64,000 bases of DNA from Deltaproteobacteria bacterium (GTDB lineage Bacteria; Bdellovibrionota; Bdellovibrionia; Bdellovibrionales; JAMPXM01), in NCBI GenBank assembly GCA_017302795.1, contig JAFLCB010000001.1:496001-560000 (forward strand). Reading direction: 5' to 3'. The notes beneath the pieces were generated by a model. That model did no database searches and had not been told where the DNA came from. It saw nothing but the letters and a program-made list of their open reading frames with translations. Below are positions 9,703-18,219 of the stretch, piece after piece (within the stretch, counting starts at the first letter, position 1; every line of letters starts with the position of its first letter). Both the position numbers and the translations under genes were made by a program.

Positions 9703-10668
9703 ATGTCAAAAGTTTTAATTTTTGCAGAAATCGCAGATGGTAAAGTCAAAAAAGGAGCCTTCGAACTTTTAACAGCGGCGCGGTCTGCTTCGCTGAGTAC
9801 TCAGGTACTCGCGCTTGGCACCGGTTCAAAAGCAGCGCTGCAAACCTTGAGCGGCTGGTCGATTACAGAAGCTTTCGCCGGCGACAACTCTGCATTTAAT
9901 AACTACAATCCGGAAGTGTTCGCTGAGACCGTCGCGTCGGCGATCAAAGACTCGGGTGCGGACATCGTCCTCGCTTCTTCATCCCTTTTGGCGCGCGACT
10001 TGTTTCCGCGTGTTGCTGCAAAGCTAGGTTCTGCAGCTGTTAGCGACTGCACGGATCTCACTTTGGCTGGCGGACTGAAGGTTCGTCGACCGATGTATTC
10101 TGGCAAGTGTTCAGCTGAAGTTACTTTCCTCGCAAATGGACCTAAAATTGTTTTGATGCGTGCCAACCAACTTCCGGTTGGGGAACCTGCTGGCGCTGGC
10201 GCAGTTACGGTAAAGGATCTCCCTGCACCAACAGCGACTGGTCTTCGAACTTTGATCAAAGACATCGTCAAAGGCGCAAGCGGCAAACTTGATCTCACAG
10301 AAGCCAACATCATCGTTTCCGGTGGTCGCGGCCTAAAGGAAGCGGCAAACTTTAAATTAGTTGAAGACCTTGCCGCCACTTGTGGAGCGACTGTCGGCGC
10401 CTCACGCGCAATTGTTGATGCTGGTTGGGTATCGCACTCGATTCAAGTTGGACAAACGGGTAAAACGGTTGCCCCAAGTCTGTACATCGCGATCGGCATC
10501 TCGGGGGCGATTCAGCATTTAGCCGGCATGAGCGGATCAAAGGTTATTGTCGCAATTAACAAAGACGCCAATGCTCCTATTTTCCAAAAAGCGAGCTACG
10601 GAGTCGTCGGCGATCTGTTTGAAGTCGTCCCCGCCTTGACGCAAGAATTTAAAACCTTGTTCCAATAG
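9703..10668 (+). CDS. etfA: Electron transfer flavoprotein alpha subunit
   Basis: The 321-residue FAD-carrying partner of EtfB. The N-terminal domain (MSKVLIFAEIADGKVKKGAFE) is followed by the C-terminal FAD domain: SGGRGLK, GASRAIVDAGWV, then GQTGKTVAPSLYIAIGISGAIQH and INKDANAPIFQKASYGVVGDL, the classical ETF-alpha signature. The start is the ATG at 9703, with GAGGT six bases upstream overlapping the etfB stop. An in-frame GTG at 9691 has no better support. Translation is probably coupled to etfB. Confidence 0.95.
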   Translation: MSKVLIFAEIADGKVKKGAFELLTAARSASLSTQVLALGTGSKAALQTLSGWSITEAFAGDNSAFNNYNPEVFAETVASAIKDSGADIVLASSSLLARDLFPRVAAKLGSAAVSDCTDLTLAGGLKVRRPMYSGKCSAEVTFLANGPKIVLMRANQLPVGEPAGAGAVTVKDLPAPTATGLRTLIKDIVKGASGKLDLTEANIIVSGGRGLKEAANFKLVEDLAATCGATVGASRAIVDAGWVSHSIQVGQTGKTVAPSLYIAIGISGAIQHLAGMSGSKVIVAINKDANAPIFQKASYGVVGDLFEVVPALTQEFKTLFQ

Positions 10669-10708
10669 GTCGGTCCGGCGTTCTGCAATCGAGCTGTTTT
10701 AAAAGCAA

Positions 10709-10736
10709 AAAAGCGGCCCAACAAAGGGTCGCTTTT
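10709..10736. terminator. Bidirectional intrinsic terminator between etfA and a convergent gene
   Basis: AAAAGCGGCCC (10709-10719) pairs with GGGTCGCTTTT (10726-10736), with one G-U wobble and a six-base loop. T-rich sequence follows the stem on both strands, so it can end both etfBA (plus) and the Gly/Asp-repeat gene (minus). Confidence 0.8.
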
Positions 10737-10784
10737 ATTAAAGAATCATTTGTTCAAGATGCCTTTTAGCCGTGAATTTAGGTC

Positions 10785-11306
10785 TTACGCTCCGCCGTCA
10801 CCGCCACCGTCACCGCCACCGTCACCGCCGCCATCACCGCCACCATCACCACCGCCGTAATATGGTAGCTGAGTTGGCATTGGAGCGAATATTGATGGAA
10901 TGATACTGAAGATTACCGTATTTAAACTTCGCTCGTAAGTTCTTGCGACTCGCCCACAACCATCAATCTGCAGAACGCCACCGTTTGTGTCGTACATCAA
11001 TTGAAAATTATTGGGATCCGAACAGCGACGGGCATCAGATTCCAAGTTGGCAACACGCGCATTCAAGGCTGTCGCTTTCTGATTAATAGTAGTGATCTTA
11101 GATTCCGCGATCGTGACCCGTGAAGTGACAGAACTAAGTCTCGATTCTGCGCTTACAACTCGCGAGTTCAGTGAGTTGATTTGAGACTGAAGCTGCGAGT
11201 TGGTCTGAGCGCTCACTTCAGTCGTGCCCATCATAATCAGGGCGCCGCCTAGCAGGGCCACCAATGTTGATCCGGTCTTTTTCTTCTGCTTCGTAAAACC
11301 TGTCAT
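10785..11306 (-). CDS. Secreted coiled-coil protein with Gly-Gly-Gly-Asp repeat tail
   Basis: A 173-residue protein of unknown role. A basic N-terminus (KQKKK) and hydrophobic core ending TEVSAQ (about residue 34) form a signal peptide. Residues about 35-92 form an alanine/serine/leucine heptad coiled coil (SQINSLNSRVVSAESRL and similar), like the trimeric stalks of lipoprotein or tail-fibre proteins. A short globular part with two cysteines (ARRCSDPNN, IDGCGRV) follows. The C-terminus is five GGGD units plus GGA. GGGGGA lies before the ATG. It has no operon partner. The design suggests a surface or periplasmic fibre-like protein (inference). Confidence 0.65.
   Translation of the reverse strand: MTGFTKQKKKTGSTLVALLGGALIMMGTTEVSAQTNSQLQSQINSLNSRVVSAESRLSSVTSRVTIAESKITTINQKATALNARVANLESDARRCSDPNNFQLMYDTNGGVLQIDGCGRVARTYERSLNTVIFSIIPSIFAPMPTQLPYYGGGDGGGDGGGDGGGDGGGDGGA
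10791..10856. repeat. 12-bp coding tandem repeat (GGGD units)
   Basis: Five imperfect 12-base units plus a half unit, of the pattern (on +) gtc-acc-gcc-acc with synonymous changes, encode the Gly-Gly-Gly-Asp tail of the minus-strand gene. Codon differences between units show they are not freshly duplicated. Confidence 0.8.
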
Positions 11307-11518
11307 AAATCCCCCAGTTCTTTGTTGTTGATCAGAACATGACCTAAGTACTTAGCAATTCTGCGACCGGGATTTTTCACGTAATTTCAATATCTTGGCG
11401 CGGTGCGCTCTGGCTACCAACTGAGCACCGACAGTTTCATTTCAGTGCAAGCCTCGTCTAAAGGGTCGATATTTCGAAATTTTTCTTCCGTGTCGATTCT
11501 ATGAGCGGCATCGTGAGT

Positions 11519-11547
11519 TTGACATACCAGTCCGCGACGCGACGAAT
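11519..11547 (+). promoter_or_regulatory. Possible promoter of the HTTM-propeller operon
   Basis: A perfect -35 hexamer TTGACA (11519-11524) is followed after 17 bases by ACGAAT (11542-11547), a poor -10. It lies 23 bases before the first start codon of the three-gene operon. Spacing is ideal but the -10 matches only half the consensus. Confidence 0.3.
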
Positions 11548-11569
11548 TCTGTCATGCAGAGGATAAGCT

Positions 11570-14020
11570 TTGAGAATGAAAAATTACTTCAACTATCAGG
11601 TCCAGGAAATTTCCGTTTCGCGTGCGCTTCGAATTTATGGCGCGGCACTTTCTGGAACTCTTGTCGTTACTGCGATTGCCTGGTGGGGACTTGCGCCGAA
11701 TGTTTTTGATACGGCAAGTTTACCTCTGTGCTGGCCGCAGTTTCCTTTTTGTACCGACATCAGAATGTTCTGGTCTGAATCAGTCATTAAAGTCCACGTC
11801 CTATTGATCGCGGTTTTCGGGCTCTTGGGTGTCGGTGCGTTTTTCAAAGCCAAATCATCGCTTGGATATTGGGCCCTTACCGCCGGGACTGTTTTGAAAG
11901 TTCTAATGCAAATTCAAGATTTTCGGTTCATGGGCAACTACCACTACATGCCCTACTGGCTGATTGCTATTTTCCTTTTTCTTCCGCATAAACGAACGGC
12001 GTTGCCGTGGATGATCGTCGCGTTCTACATTTCTGCTGGTTCGCTTAAATTTAATCGCGAGTGGCTAAGCGGTGCCACCCTCCTCCGGCAATCCTTCATT
12101 CCACTCGATTTAATGGGACCCTTGTTGCTGTACGCGATTGTACAAGAATGTATAATCGTTTTCGGGCTTGTTTCCCGTTTCAAATGGTTTTTTCGCTTTG
12201 CCTTTTTCAACTTCATCGCGTTTCACTTGTTTAGCTGGCACATCGTCGGCTGGTTTTACCCCGTCATTATGTTCCTCGTTCTTTCAATCTTTCCGTTAGT
12301 TCAAAAAGAGTCCGGATCACTTTTCTTCATCGAAGATCTTAAAGATCGCTCAAGGTCGTTTCCGAAATCGGCGCTCGCGGCGCTTCTTATTTTCGCCGCC
12401 ATCAATATCTATCCGCATCTTCTTCCAGGCGAGGCCGCATTGACGGGCAATGGAAGAATGATGGGTCTTAACATGCTGGATGTTATGCCAAGCTGCCGAC
12501 ACACTCTGTTCTTACGTTATAATAAAGACGGCCGAATAAATGAAACCGTCGAGTGGACGAATTCGCTTGTTGGCCTTGCGCCGAGAATCAAATGCGATCC
12601 GATTGTTTTTTGGAATCTCGCGAAGGAAATTTGCCAATCGGAAGCCTCGAACAAAGAGTTTCTGAACCTCGACATGGCACTTTTAGCCAAGCGCCAAACA
12701 GATGGTGCCTATCGACGCATTTTTGCTGTGAAAGACTTTTGCACGACCGGGTCTCCGCCAAACGTGTTCTTCCCAACTCCTTGGGTTCTTCAAGAGTCCG
12801 AAACAACTGTTAGGGCTCGCGAGTTAACCGAGCTAAAAACCGTTGGCCCCGCCATTCATTTCGACAAAATTCCGTTCTCGGCACCGGAAACCAAATTTGT
12901 TCGGCAGTTCCGAGAAAACCACTTGCGAGATGGGGTCGATGCAGATCCGACTGCGTTCGATGTCCGCGCAGCTAAGGTTCTTTGGCGCCAACCGATTGGG
13001 AATGTCGGAGTTCACACAGCGTCGAAAGCAAGCGCGATCGCCGATGCAAGCGGTGTTTACATCGGCTCGGACTCATCTTGGTTTTTCAAATTTTCCCACG
13101 ACGGTGATTTACTCTGGCGCATTCGCCTCGGGCCTGCTGATCGCGGCGTTCACAGCACAGCCGCACTTGATGATCAATATGTGTATGTCGGTAACTATGC
13201 CGGAACCGCATACGCGCTCGACAAATTCACTGGGAAGGTCATCTGGGTAACCAATCTTGGCGATACTATTGGGTCTTCGTTTTTGCTAGACGGAAAATTT
13301 CTTTACGTGTCTGTGGAAACCTTCAAACCAAATGGATACCTCGTTCAACTGGATCGAGCCACCGGCGAACTCCGTTGGGCCTCGCGTTTACTTGGCGAAC
13401 AAGGCCACTCATCTCCGGCACTACATCGCGAAAGCGGGCTTTTGTTTGCCGGCTTTAACAATTTTCTTTTTTATGCCATTAAAGCCACCAGCGGAGAAAT
13501 TGCGTGGAAGCAGCTAGCTCAGCGACCGATCAAGTCGACACCCCTCGTGTTCAAAGATCAGGTCGTCGTTTCTTCTTCAGACGGCTGGATAAGATCCTAC
13601 GAGGTCTTTGGCGGAAAAACTCTTTGGGAAACGAAGGTTTCCTCCGGGGAATTTCGTTCTTCGCCGACCCTCGAATCTACCGAGGGTGGCGGCACTGCGC
13701 TCATTAGCTCTTCCCTCGGCGAGATCATTTCGATAAATTTAAAGGACGGCAAGATTGCTAGACGTCATCAATCAAAATCCAAGTCGCAACTTATTGGAAG
13801 CCCGCTCTCGGTCGCGATTACAGGCGGTCGAGCTTTAATTACTGGTTGCGAGCTGAATGCCATTTGCGCTTTTGGCCAGCGCGGAAATAAGCTGAACGAA
13901 TGGAAGCTCAACGGTGCTACGACCGGCCAACCAGCCCGCTTTGCGAACTCGATCTATGTGGTTGAAGACGCGAACGGCGAGGACTCAGGAGATCTTGTGA
14001 AAATTGGAGTGCCGGAATGA
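11570..14020 (+). CDS. HTTM-like membrane domain fused to PQQ-type beta-propeller
   Basis: An 816-residue two-part protein. Residues about 20-285 contain six to seven hydrophobic helices with features of the HTTM/vitamin-K-carboxylase-like family (ALPWMIVAFYISAGSLKFNREWLSG at about 144-168, NYHYMPYW before it). A region of about 180 residues with several cysteines (about 286-465) follows, probably outside the membrane. Residues about 465-816 are a beta-propeller of PQQ/BamB-type blades: repeated Asp-x-x-Thr-Gly-x-x-x-Trp units (ALDKFTGKVIWVTNLGD, QLDRATGELRWASRLLG, IKATSGEIAWKQL, SYEVFGGKTLWETKV). Without quinoprotein catalytic context the propeller may be purely structural. The start is TTG 11570 (AGAGGA six bases upstream) or ATG 11576. 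It overlaps the next gene by ATGA. Family calls are from motifs only. Confidence 0.7.
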   Translation: MRMKNYFNYQVQEISVSRALRIYGAALSGTLVVTAIAWWGLAPNVFDTASLPLCWPQFPFCTDIRMFWSESVIKVHVLLIAVFGLLGVGAFFKAKSSLGYWALTAGTVLKVLMQIQDFRFMGNYHYMPYWLIAIFLFLPHKRTALPWMIVAFYISAGSLKFNREWLSGATLLRQSFIPLDLMGPLLLYAIVQECIIVFGLVSRFKWFFRFAFFNFIAFHLFSWHIVGWFYPVIMFLVLSIFPLVQKESGSLFFIEDLKDRSRSFPKSALAALLIFAAINIYPHLLPGEAALTGNGRMMGLNMLDVMPSCRHTLFLRYNKDGRINETVEWTNSLVGLAPRIKCDPIVFWNLAKEICQSEASNKEFLNLDMALLAKRQTDGAYRRIFAVKDFCTTGSPPNVFFPTPWVLQESETTVRARELTELKTVGPAIHFDKIPFSAPETKFVRQFRENHLRDGVDADPTAFDVRAAKVLWRQPIGNVGVHTASKASAIADASGVYIGSDSSWFFKFSHDGDLLWRIRLGPADRGVHSTAALDDQYVYVGNYAGTAYALDKFTGKVIWVTNLGDTIGSSFLLDGKFLYVSVETFKPNGYLVQLDRATGELRWASRLLGEQGHSSPALHRESGLLFAGFNNFLFYAIKATSGEIAWKQLAQRPIKSTPLVFKDQVVVSSSDGWIRSYEVFGGKTLWETKVSSGEFRSSPTLESTEGGGTALISSSLGEIISINLKDGKIARRHQSKSKSQLIGSPLSVAITGGRALITGCELNAICAFGQRGNKLNEWKLNGATTGQPARFANSIYVVEDANGEDSGDLVKIGVPE

Positions 14021-14616
14021 ACCTCCGTAATTTCTCGTTCTTGTTCTCTGCGGAAACTTATTTGCTGTTTATACTATTGTCGGCCTTCACTGCCCCGCCG
14101 GCGAAAGCGCAAGTTACAACCCCGGTTGATATTGTCTATCACTATCGCGATGGCGGTTGCTTCAATGATCAGCGAGAACGCGGCAGAAACGCCGGCGCGA
14201 TGGTAGAATGCGGGGCCCTCAAGGGGCGCGTCGCTTTTGGCCTTGCGGGCGTCGATCTCGTTGGTTTTTTCGGTCAATATCTCTATATCCCAAACCTCCT
14301 CTTCCTTAAAATCCGATTCGCCAACACACGTCTCGAGTTAGCGAAGTTTGACCAAACCAAAATTTCTGATTCGGACGTCACCAGTTCAGACTGGCGAGGT
14401 GCGCTGATGAACGGTGTTGAATTTGATAACACACGTTTCAAGGATGTCGATTTTCGCGGCGTGAAACTAAATAATGTGACTTTCCGCAACAGTGAATTGA
14501 AGAATGTAAACTTTGAGGGTGCAACTTTTTATAGAGTTAGATTCATCAATACTCGGACAGAAAATTTGAATATGAATTTCGTCTCCAAGAGTTTTGTCTC
14601 GGGCCTCCTCCCATGA
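14017..14616 (+). CDS. Secreted pentapeptide-repeat protein
   Basis: A 199-residue protein with a signal peptide (hydrophobic core about residues 10-27, ending APPAKAQ). Two cysteines (GGCFND, VECGALKG) lie in a short N-terminal domain. Residues about 90-190 form a pentapeptide-repeat solenoid with the A(D/N)LXX-type pattern: DWRGALMNGVEFDNTRFKDV, then DFRGVKLNNVTFRNSELKNV and NFEGATFYRVRF. Such proteins make right-handed quadrilateral beta-helices and serve as scaffolds. Its start overlaps the stop of the propeller gene (ATGA) and its stop overlaps the start of the acyltransferase gene (ATGA), so all three are translationally coupled and probably act together at the envelope. Confidence 0.75.
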   Translation: MNLRNFSFLFSAETYLLFILLSAFTAPPAKAQVTTPVDIVYHYRDGGCFNDQRERGRNAGAMVECGALKGRVAFGLAGVDLVGFFGQYLYIPNLLFLKIRFANTRLELAKFDQTKISDSDVTSSDWRGALMNGVEFDNTRFKDVDFRGVKLNNVTFRNSELKNVNFEGATFYRVRFINTRTENLNMNFVSKSFVSGLLP

Positions 14617-15266
14617 AAAATCCTGCTTTGCGATGGCTTGCGCCCTGGCTAGGGTTCGTGATTTACAAAATTCTCTACAGCACTTGGAGAATCTCGATCA
14701 GCGAACCCCCCGAGATGCGCGAGGCAATCAAAGCCGGCACAGTTACTTTCGCTCACTGGCACGGAGATGAGCTTGCCATCCTCTATCTCTTGAAGCCGTA
14801 CCGCGCATGCGCCATAACCTCGATCAGCGCCGATGGCCAAATCATGCACAAAGTAATTCAGCTCATGGGCTCGACAACATCACGCGGTTCAAGTTCTCGG
14901 GGCGGGGTCAGCGCGATCCGAGGAATCCTTCGTCTAACAAAAGAGGGTTGGAACCCAAGTGTTGCTGTCGATGGTCCAAAGGGCCCTCGACACAAAGTGA
15001 AAAGCGGAGTTTTCGAAATTTCCAAACTGACTAGCTCGACGATCTACCCTCTGACTGCTGCGTGTGATCGCGCCTGGCATTTTCCCAAAGCTTGGAATAA
15101 AACCTACCTTCCAAAGCCCTTTGCCAAATTGAGCATCGTCTTTGGTCCAGCACTTCCAGCCGTTAGTCGAGAGGAAGATGCGCACGACGTCGCTCTTGCC
15201 TCACGTCTTGAAGTGGCCCTCTTCGATGCAGAGCGCCACGCCCGGCACCTTCTTGCTGGCACCTAA
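14613..15266 (+). CDS. DUF374-family lysophospholipid acyltransferase-like protein
   Basis: A 217-residue protein of the DUF374/LPLAT-like group. Visible family features are HWHGDELAILYLL near residue 50 (the acceptor His motif region), TSISADGQIMHKVIQLMG, SSRGGVSAIRGILRL and the conserved VAVDGPKGPRHKVKSGVFEISK (about 114-135), with YPLTAACDRAWHF after it. An N-terminal hydrophobic stretch (about 7-22) would place it at the inner-membrane face. It probably acylates a lipid or lipid-A-like substrate; the substrate is unknown. It is the last gene of the coupled trio. Confidence 0.8.
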   Translation: MKNPALRWLAPWLGFVIYKILYSTWRISISEPPEMREAIKAGTVTFAHWHGDELAILYLLKPYRACAITSISADGQIMHKVIQLMGSTTSRGSSSRGGVSAIRGILRLTKEGWNPSVAVDGPKGPRHKVKSGVFEISKLTSSTIYPLTAACDRAWHFPKAWNKTYLPKPFAKLSIVFGPALPAVSREEDAHDVALASRLEVALFDAERHARHLLAGT

Positions 15267-15285
15267 CGCCTTTGTTAGCCTTTTT

Positions 15286-15319
15286 AAGTCACGGATTGGC
15301 CGAATGGGCCTGACTTTTT
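15286..15319 (+). terminator. Possible terminator after the acyltransferase gene
   Basis: AAGTCA (15286-15291) pairs with TGACTT (15311-15316), with an inner GGCC/GGCC pair and a six-base bulge. The stem is followed by TTT. The bulge makes it weaker than the other terminators listed. Confidence 0.35.
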
Positions 15320-15331
15320 AAGGGGTTAACG

Positions 15332-16153
15332 ATGATTCGTCTCGTCGCATCAGGTTTTTTGGCCGCAATGCTGGCTTCAACAACAGTCGTCGCACAACAG
15401 GGCAGCGACATCGTTGCCGTTGTCGGTACGAAACAAATCACTCTGAAAGAGTTAAACGAAAAGTATGACGAGGTTGTCCGCAACACGATCAATCCGCCAG
15501 CGAAGGAAATCTTTCTTGAAGATCTCGTTCGCTACGAAATGGGCGTTCAGGAAGCTTACAAGCGCGGACTGCCTGAAGACCCGATCGTTAAGGAGCGCAT
15601 TCGACAAGAAATCTACAAAGGATTAATCGAACGCGAACTCGGAAAAAAAGTATCCGAAATTAAGGTTACAGATAAAGAGATGCAGGAATACTACAAACGG
15701 AGTCCAGAGATCCGAACCAGCCACATCCTGATCGAATTCCGACCTGATGCGAACGAGGAACAGAAGAAAGCCGCAAAAGAGCGAGCTACGGAAATTATGG
15801 ATGAGGTGAAAAAGGGCAAGCGGTCCTTCGAAGAGTACGTGGGACTTTACACGGACGACGTTCTTTCCAAAAAAACTGGCGGCGATGTTGGCTGGCAAAC
15901 AGCACTGACGCTAGTCCCAAGCTACTACAACACTGCGCTTGCTCTGAAGACAAACGAAGTAAAAGGTCTTATCGAAACGCAGTATGGCTTTCACATAATA
16001 AAGAAAACTGGCCAGCGTTCATACCAAGAAGCAAACAAGCGAACAATCCGAGCCGCTGTGTTTGATAATAAACGACGCGCACTATTCGACGCCTACTTTG
16101 CTCAGCTTAAAAAACAATATCCAACAAAAGTGAATAAAGACAAAATCAATTGA
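15332..16153 (+). CDS. Periplasmic parvulin-type peptidyl-prolyl isomerase
   Basis: The 273-residue product has a signal peptide (MIRLVASGFLAAMLASTTVVA, cleavage near residue 21). A SurA-N-like helical region follows (about 35-125; VVGTKQITLKELNEKYDE), then a single rotamase domain (about 127-230: IRTSHILIEF, YTDDVLSKKTGGDVGW, ETQYGFHIIKKTGQ). It probably assists folding of outer-membrane or secreted proteins. AAGGGG lies six bases before the ATG. Its stop overlaps the start of the next foldase gene by one base (TGATG). First of three adjacent parvulins. Confidence 0.88.
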   Translation: MIRLVASGFLAAMLASTTVVAQQGSDIVAVVGTKQITLKELNEKYDEVVRNTINPPAKEIFLEDLVRYEMGVQEAYKRGLPEDPIVKERIRQEIYKGLIERELGKKVSEIKVTDKEMQEYYKRSPEIRTSHILIEFRPDANEEQKKAAKERATEIMDEVKKGKRSFEEYVGLYTDDVLSKKTGGDVGWQTALTLVPSYYNTALALKTNEVKGLIETQYGFHIIKKTGQRSYQEANKRTIRAAVFDNKRRALFDAYFAQLKKQYPTKVNKDKIN

Positions 16154-17184
16154 TGACAGGCGGCCTACGGAACCTCATCTCAAAGACGCCGCGGAAGCGG
16201 CGTTTACCGTTTCCGGCCATTCACCCTTTGCGCCTCACATTCGCTAGTGTCGCGATCCTTATTTTATCCTCGGCTGCCTGCACCCAGCGCGAATCAAGGC
16301 TGGTCCATCGAACCGTCATCGAGGTCAACGGCACAGCGGTTACGACTAAAACTTTTGCCGAACGTTTAGCTCGGCATTTGCGAAATCGCGATCCTTTGAC
16401 TGTCAAAGACCCACAAATTCTTGAGCGTGCGAAGAACGATCTCGCCGACGCGCTTGTTTTACAACTCATTGCCGAACAGTGGGCCGCCAAAAACGGTGTC
16501 GCAATAAATAAGGAAGACGTCGACCGACGAATTTCCGAAGTGAGAGCCGAGTACGCCGATGAGCTCGCATTTAGAAAAATGCTCGCGGACGAAAATATTA
16601 CTATGGAGATTTGGCGGGAAGAATTGCAGCAAAGTCTGCTCCGAAAAAAAGTTTACGAGAAGATCACGGCGGCCGCTGCGGAACCAACCGAAACAGAAAT
16701 CAAGGCCTTGTTTGAGGCGAATAAAAAAGACTTTCAGCGGCCCGCCCGCATTCGACTCCGACAAGTCGTTCTCGAGAAAGAGGAAGACGCAAAGCGCGTC
16801 TACGAAGAAATTCAAAAAGGACGTGAGATCGGTCCAATCGCGAAACAGTTTTCCATTATGCCAGAAGCTTCAGAAGAAGGCGATACTGGCTGGATTGAAA
16901 AAGGAATTTTAGAGGTTTTTGACCAGGCGTTTAAGCTAGGTGTAGGTGGCAAGAGCAAAATCGTCAAAAGCGCCTACGGCTGGCACATTTATCAAGTGAT
17001 TGGGAAAGAGCCCGAGCGCAAATTAACCTTGGAACAGGCTCGGCCGTCGTTGGTTCGAGACCTTAAGGAGCGGCGCGCCCAAAGCGATTTTGGGCGCTGG
17101 CTGGAGGGCCAAATTAGGCTCTCGACCGTTAAGCGGGACGACGCTATTCTCAAGTCGATTTCTCTGTCGACGCGCACTGATTAA
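16153..17184 (+). CDS. Parvulin-type peptidyl-prolyl isomerase, probable lipoprotein
   Basis: A 343-residue SurA/PrsA-like protein. The N-terminus has about 25 basic residues, then a hydrophobic segment ending ILSSAAC, a good lipobox with Cys about residue 43, so it is probably a membrane-anchored lipoprotein with an unusually long n-region. SurA-N-like helices (VVTTKTFAERLARHLRN, then VDRRISEVRAEYADELAF) precede a parvulin domain (about 195-295: RIRLRQVVLEKEEDAKRV, EEGDTGWIEKG, VKSAYGWHIYQVIG). The ATG at 16153 is preferred to the TTG three bases earlier. It is coupled to the upstream foldase gene. Confidence 0.85.
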   Translation: MTGGLRNLISKTPRKRRLPFPAIHPLRLTFASVAILILSSAACTQRESRLVHRTVIEVNGTAVTTKTFAERLARHLRNRDPLTVKDPQILERAKNDLADALVLQLIAEQWAAKNGVAINKEDVDRRISEVRAEYADELAFRKMLADENITMEIWREELQQSLLRKKVYEKITAAAAEPTETEIKALFEANKKDFQRPARIRLRQVVLEKEEDAKRVYEEIQKGREIGPIAKQFSIMPEASEEGDTGWIEKGILEVFDQAFKLGVGGKSKIVKSAYGWHIYQVIGKEPERKLTLEQARPSLVRDLKERRAQSDFGRWLEGQIRLSTVKRDDAILKSISLSTRTD

Positions 17185-17235
17185 ATGCTAGCGTGCTGGT
17201 CGGCACATTTTATAGAATCCGTGCTCGGAGGCTGT

Positions 17236-18219
17236 ATGAAGAAACTTGGATTTCCGCTTGGCGCTTTCTCCCTGGTTTTAACGACTATGCTTTTTGTGTT
17301 ACCCGCAAGCGAAGCTGAAGTCGTGGACAGCATCCTCGCGATCGTCAATGACGAGATCGTCACTCAGAGCGATGTTGCGGATTTTGAAAATCGTCTTAAA
17401 ACAGGTGGGCTCGTAGATGATCAGCTTGTGCCTGACGAGAACGTCCGACAATCCTTGCTCAAGGATCGCGAACTATTGATCCGCAAACTTATCGACGCGC
17501 GATTAATTGACGCCGAAGTAAAACGCCAGGGCCTGTCGGTTCCATTCGAGCGAGTAGAACAAGAAGTTCGCTCGATTTCTAAACGAAATGGAATGCAAAG
17601 AGATGAATTGAAAAACGCTCTACTTGAAAAAGGGATTAGTTTTTCAACCTATCAAGATTTCATTAAAACGGGTCTTGAGCGCCAGTCGCTAGTAGAAAAA
17701 TCTGTAACTTCAAAAATCAAAATCTCAGAAGACGATGTTTTGGCTTCGTTGATTGCAGAGGGGCGTGCTTCCGATACGCAGGCTTTTGAATATTCAATCG
17801 CGCACATCTTGTTTCTCAATTCGAAAAACGGAGGAGCCGACGGCTCTATGGCGCGTGCTGCACTTGCAATTGCAAAGCTTAAAGAGGGTCTGGGCTTCGA
17901 TCGTGTTGCCGCCGATTTCTCTGAAGATCCAAACTTCGAAGTGGGCGGAGCGCTTGGAACATTTAAGTCGGGGGAGCTCTCGAAAAATCTTGAGCAAGCG
18001 ATTGCTAAACTGTCTCCCAATGAATGGACCGCGCCGCTTCCAACGACTGGAGGAGTGCACATCGTCCGGCTTATCAAAAGACGTTTGATTCCGGATCCCA
18101 GAATTGAAAAAGAGAAGGATCGCGTTCGCGCGATCCTGGGCGAAAAAGCTTTCCGCCGGCAGTACGACATGTGGTTAGATTCTCTGCGTACCGACGCGTT
18201 TCTTCGCCGCAATAAATAA
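17236..18219 (+). CDS. surA: SurA-like periplasmic chaperone / peptidyl-prolyl isomerase
   Basis: The 327-residue product starts with a signal peptide (MKKLGFPLGAFSLVLTTMLF, ending ASEAE). The SurA-N signature VVDSILAIVNDEIVTQSDVADFENRL follows at once. One parvulin domain is visible (about 190-290: YSIAHILFLNSKNGG, FEVGGALGTFKSGEL, PTTGGVHIVRL); E. coli SurA has two, so this is a shorter form. It probably escorts outer-membrane proteins. The start is ATG 17236 with GGAG five bases upstream; the longer frame from 17185 is not supported. It is followed directly by pdxA, as surA-pdxA is in E. coli. Confidence 0.85.
   Translation: MKKLGFPLGAFSLVLTTMLFVLPASEAEVVDSILAIVNDEIVTQSDVADFENRLKTGGLVDDQLVPDENVRQSLLKDRELLIRKLIDARLIDAEVKRQGLSVPFERVEQEVRSISKRNGMQRDELKNALLEKGISFSTYQDFIKTGLERQSLVEKSVTSKIKISEDDVLASLIAEGRASDTQAFEYSIAHILFLNSKNGGADGSMARAALAIAKLKEGLGFDRVAADFSEDPNFEVGGALGTFKSGELSKNLEQAIAKLSPNEWTAPLPTTGGVHIVRLIKRRLIPDPRIEKEKDRVRAILGEKAFRRQYDMWLDSLRTDAFLRRNK

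Noticed and set aside
10791-10856. 12-bp repeats as a CRISPR array
   Set aside because: No spacers; repeats are contiguous codons for Gly-Gly-Gly-Asp in a coding frame.
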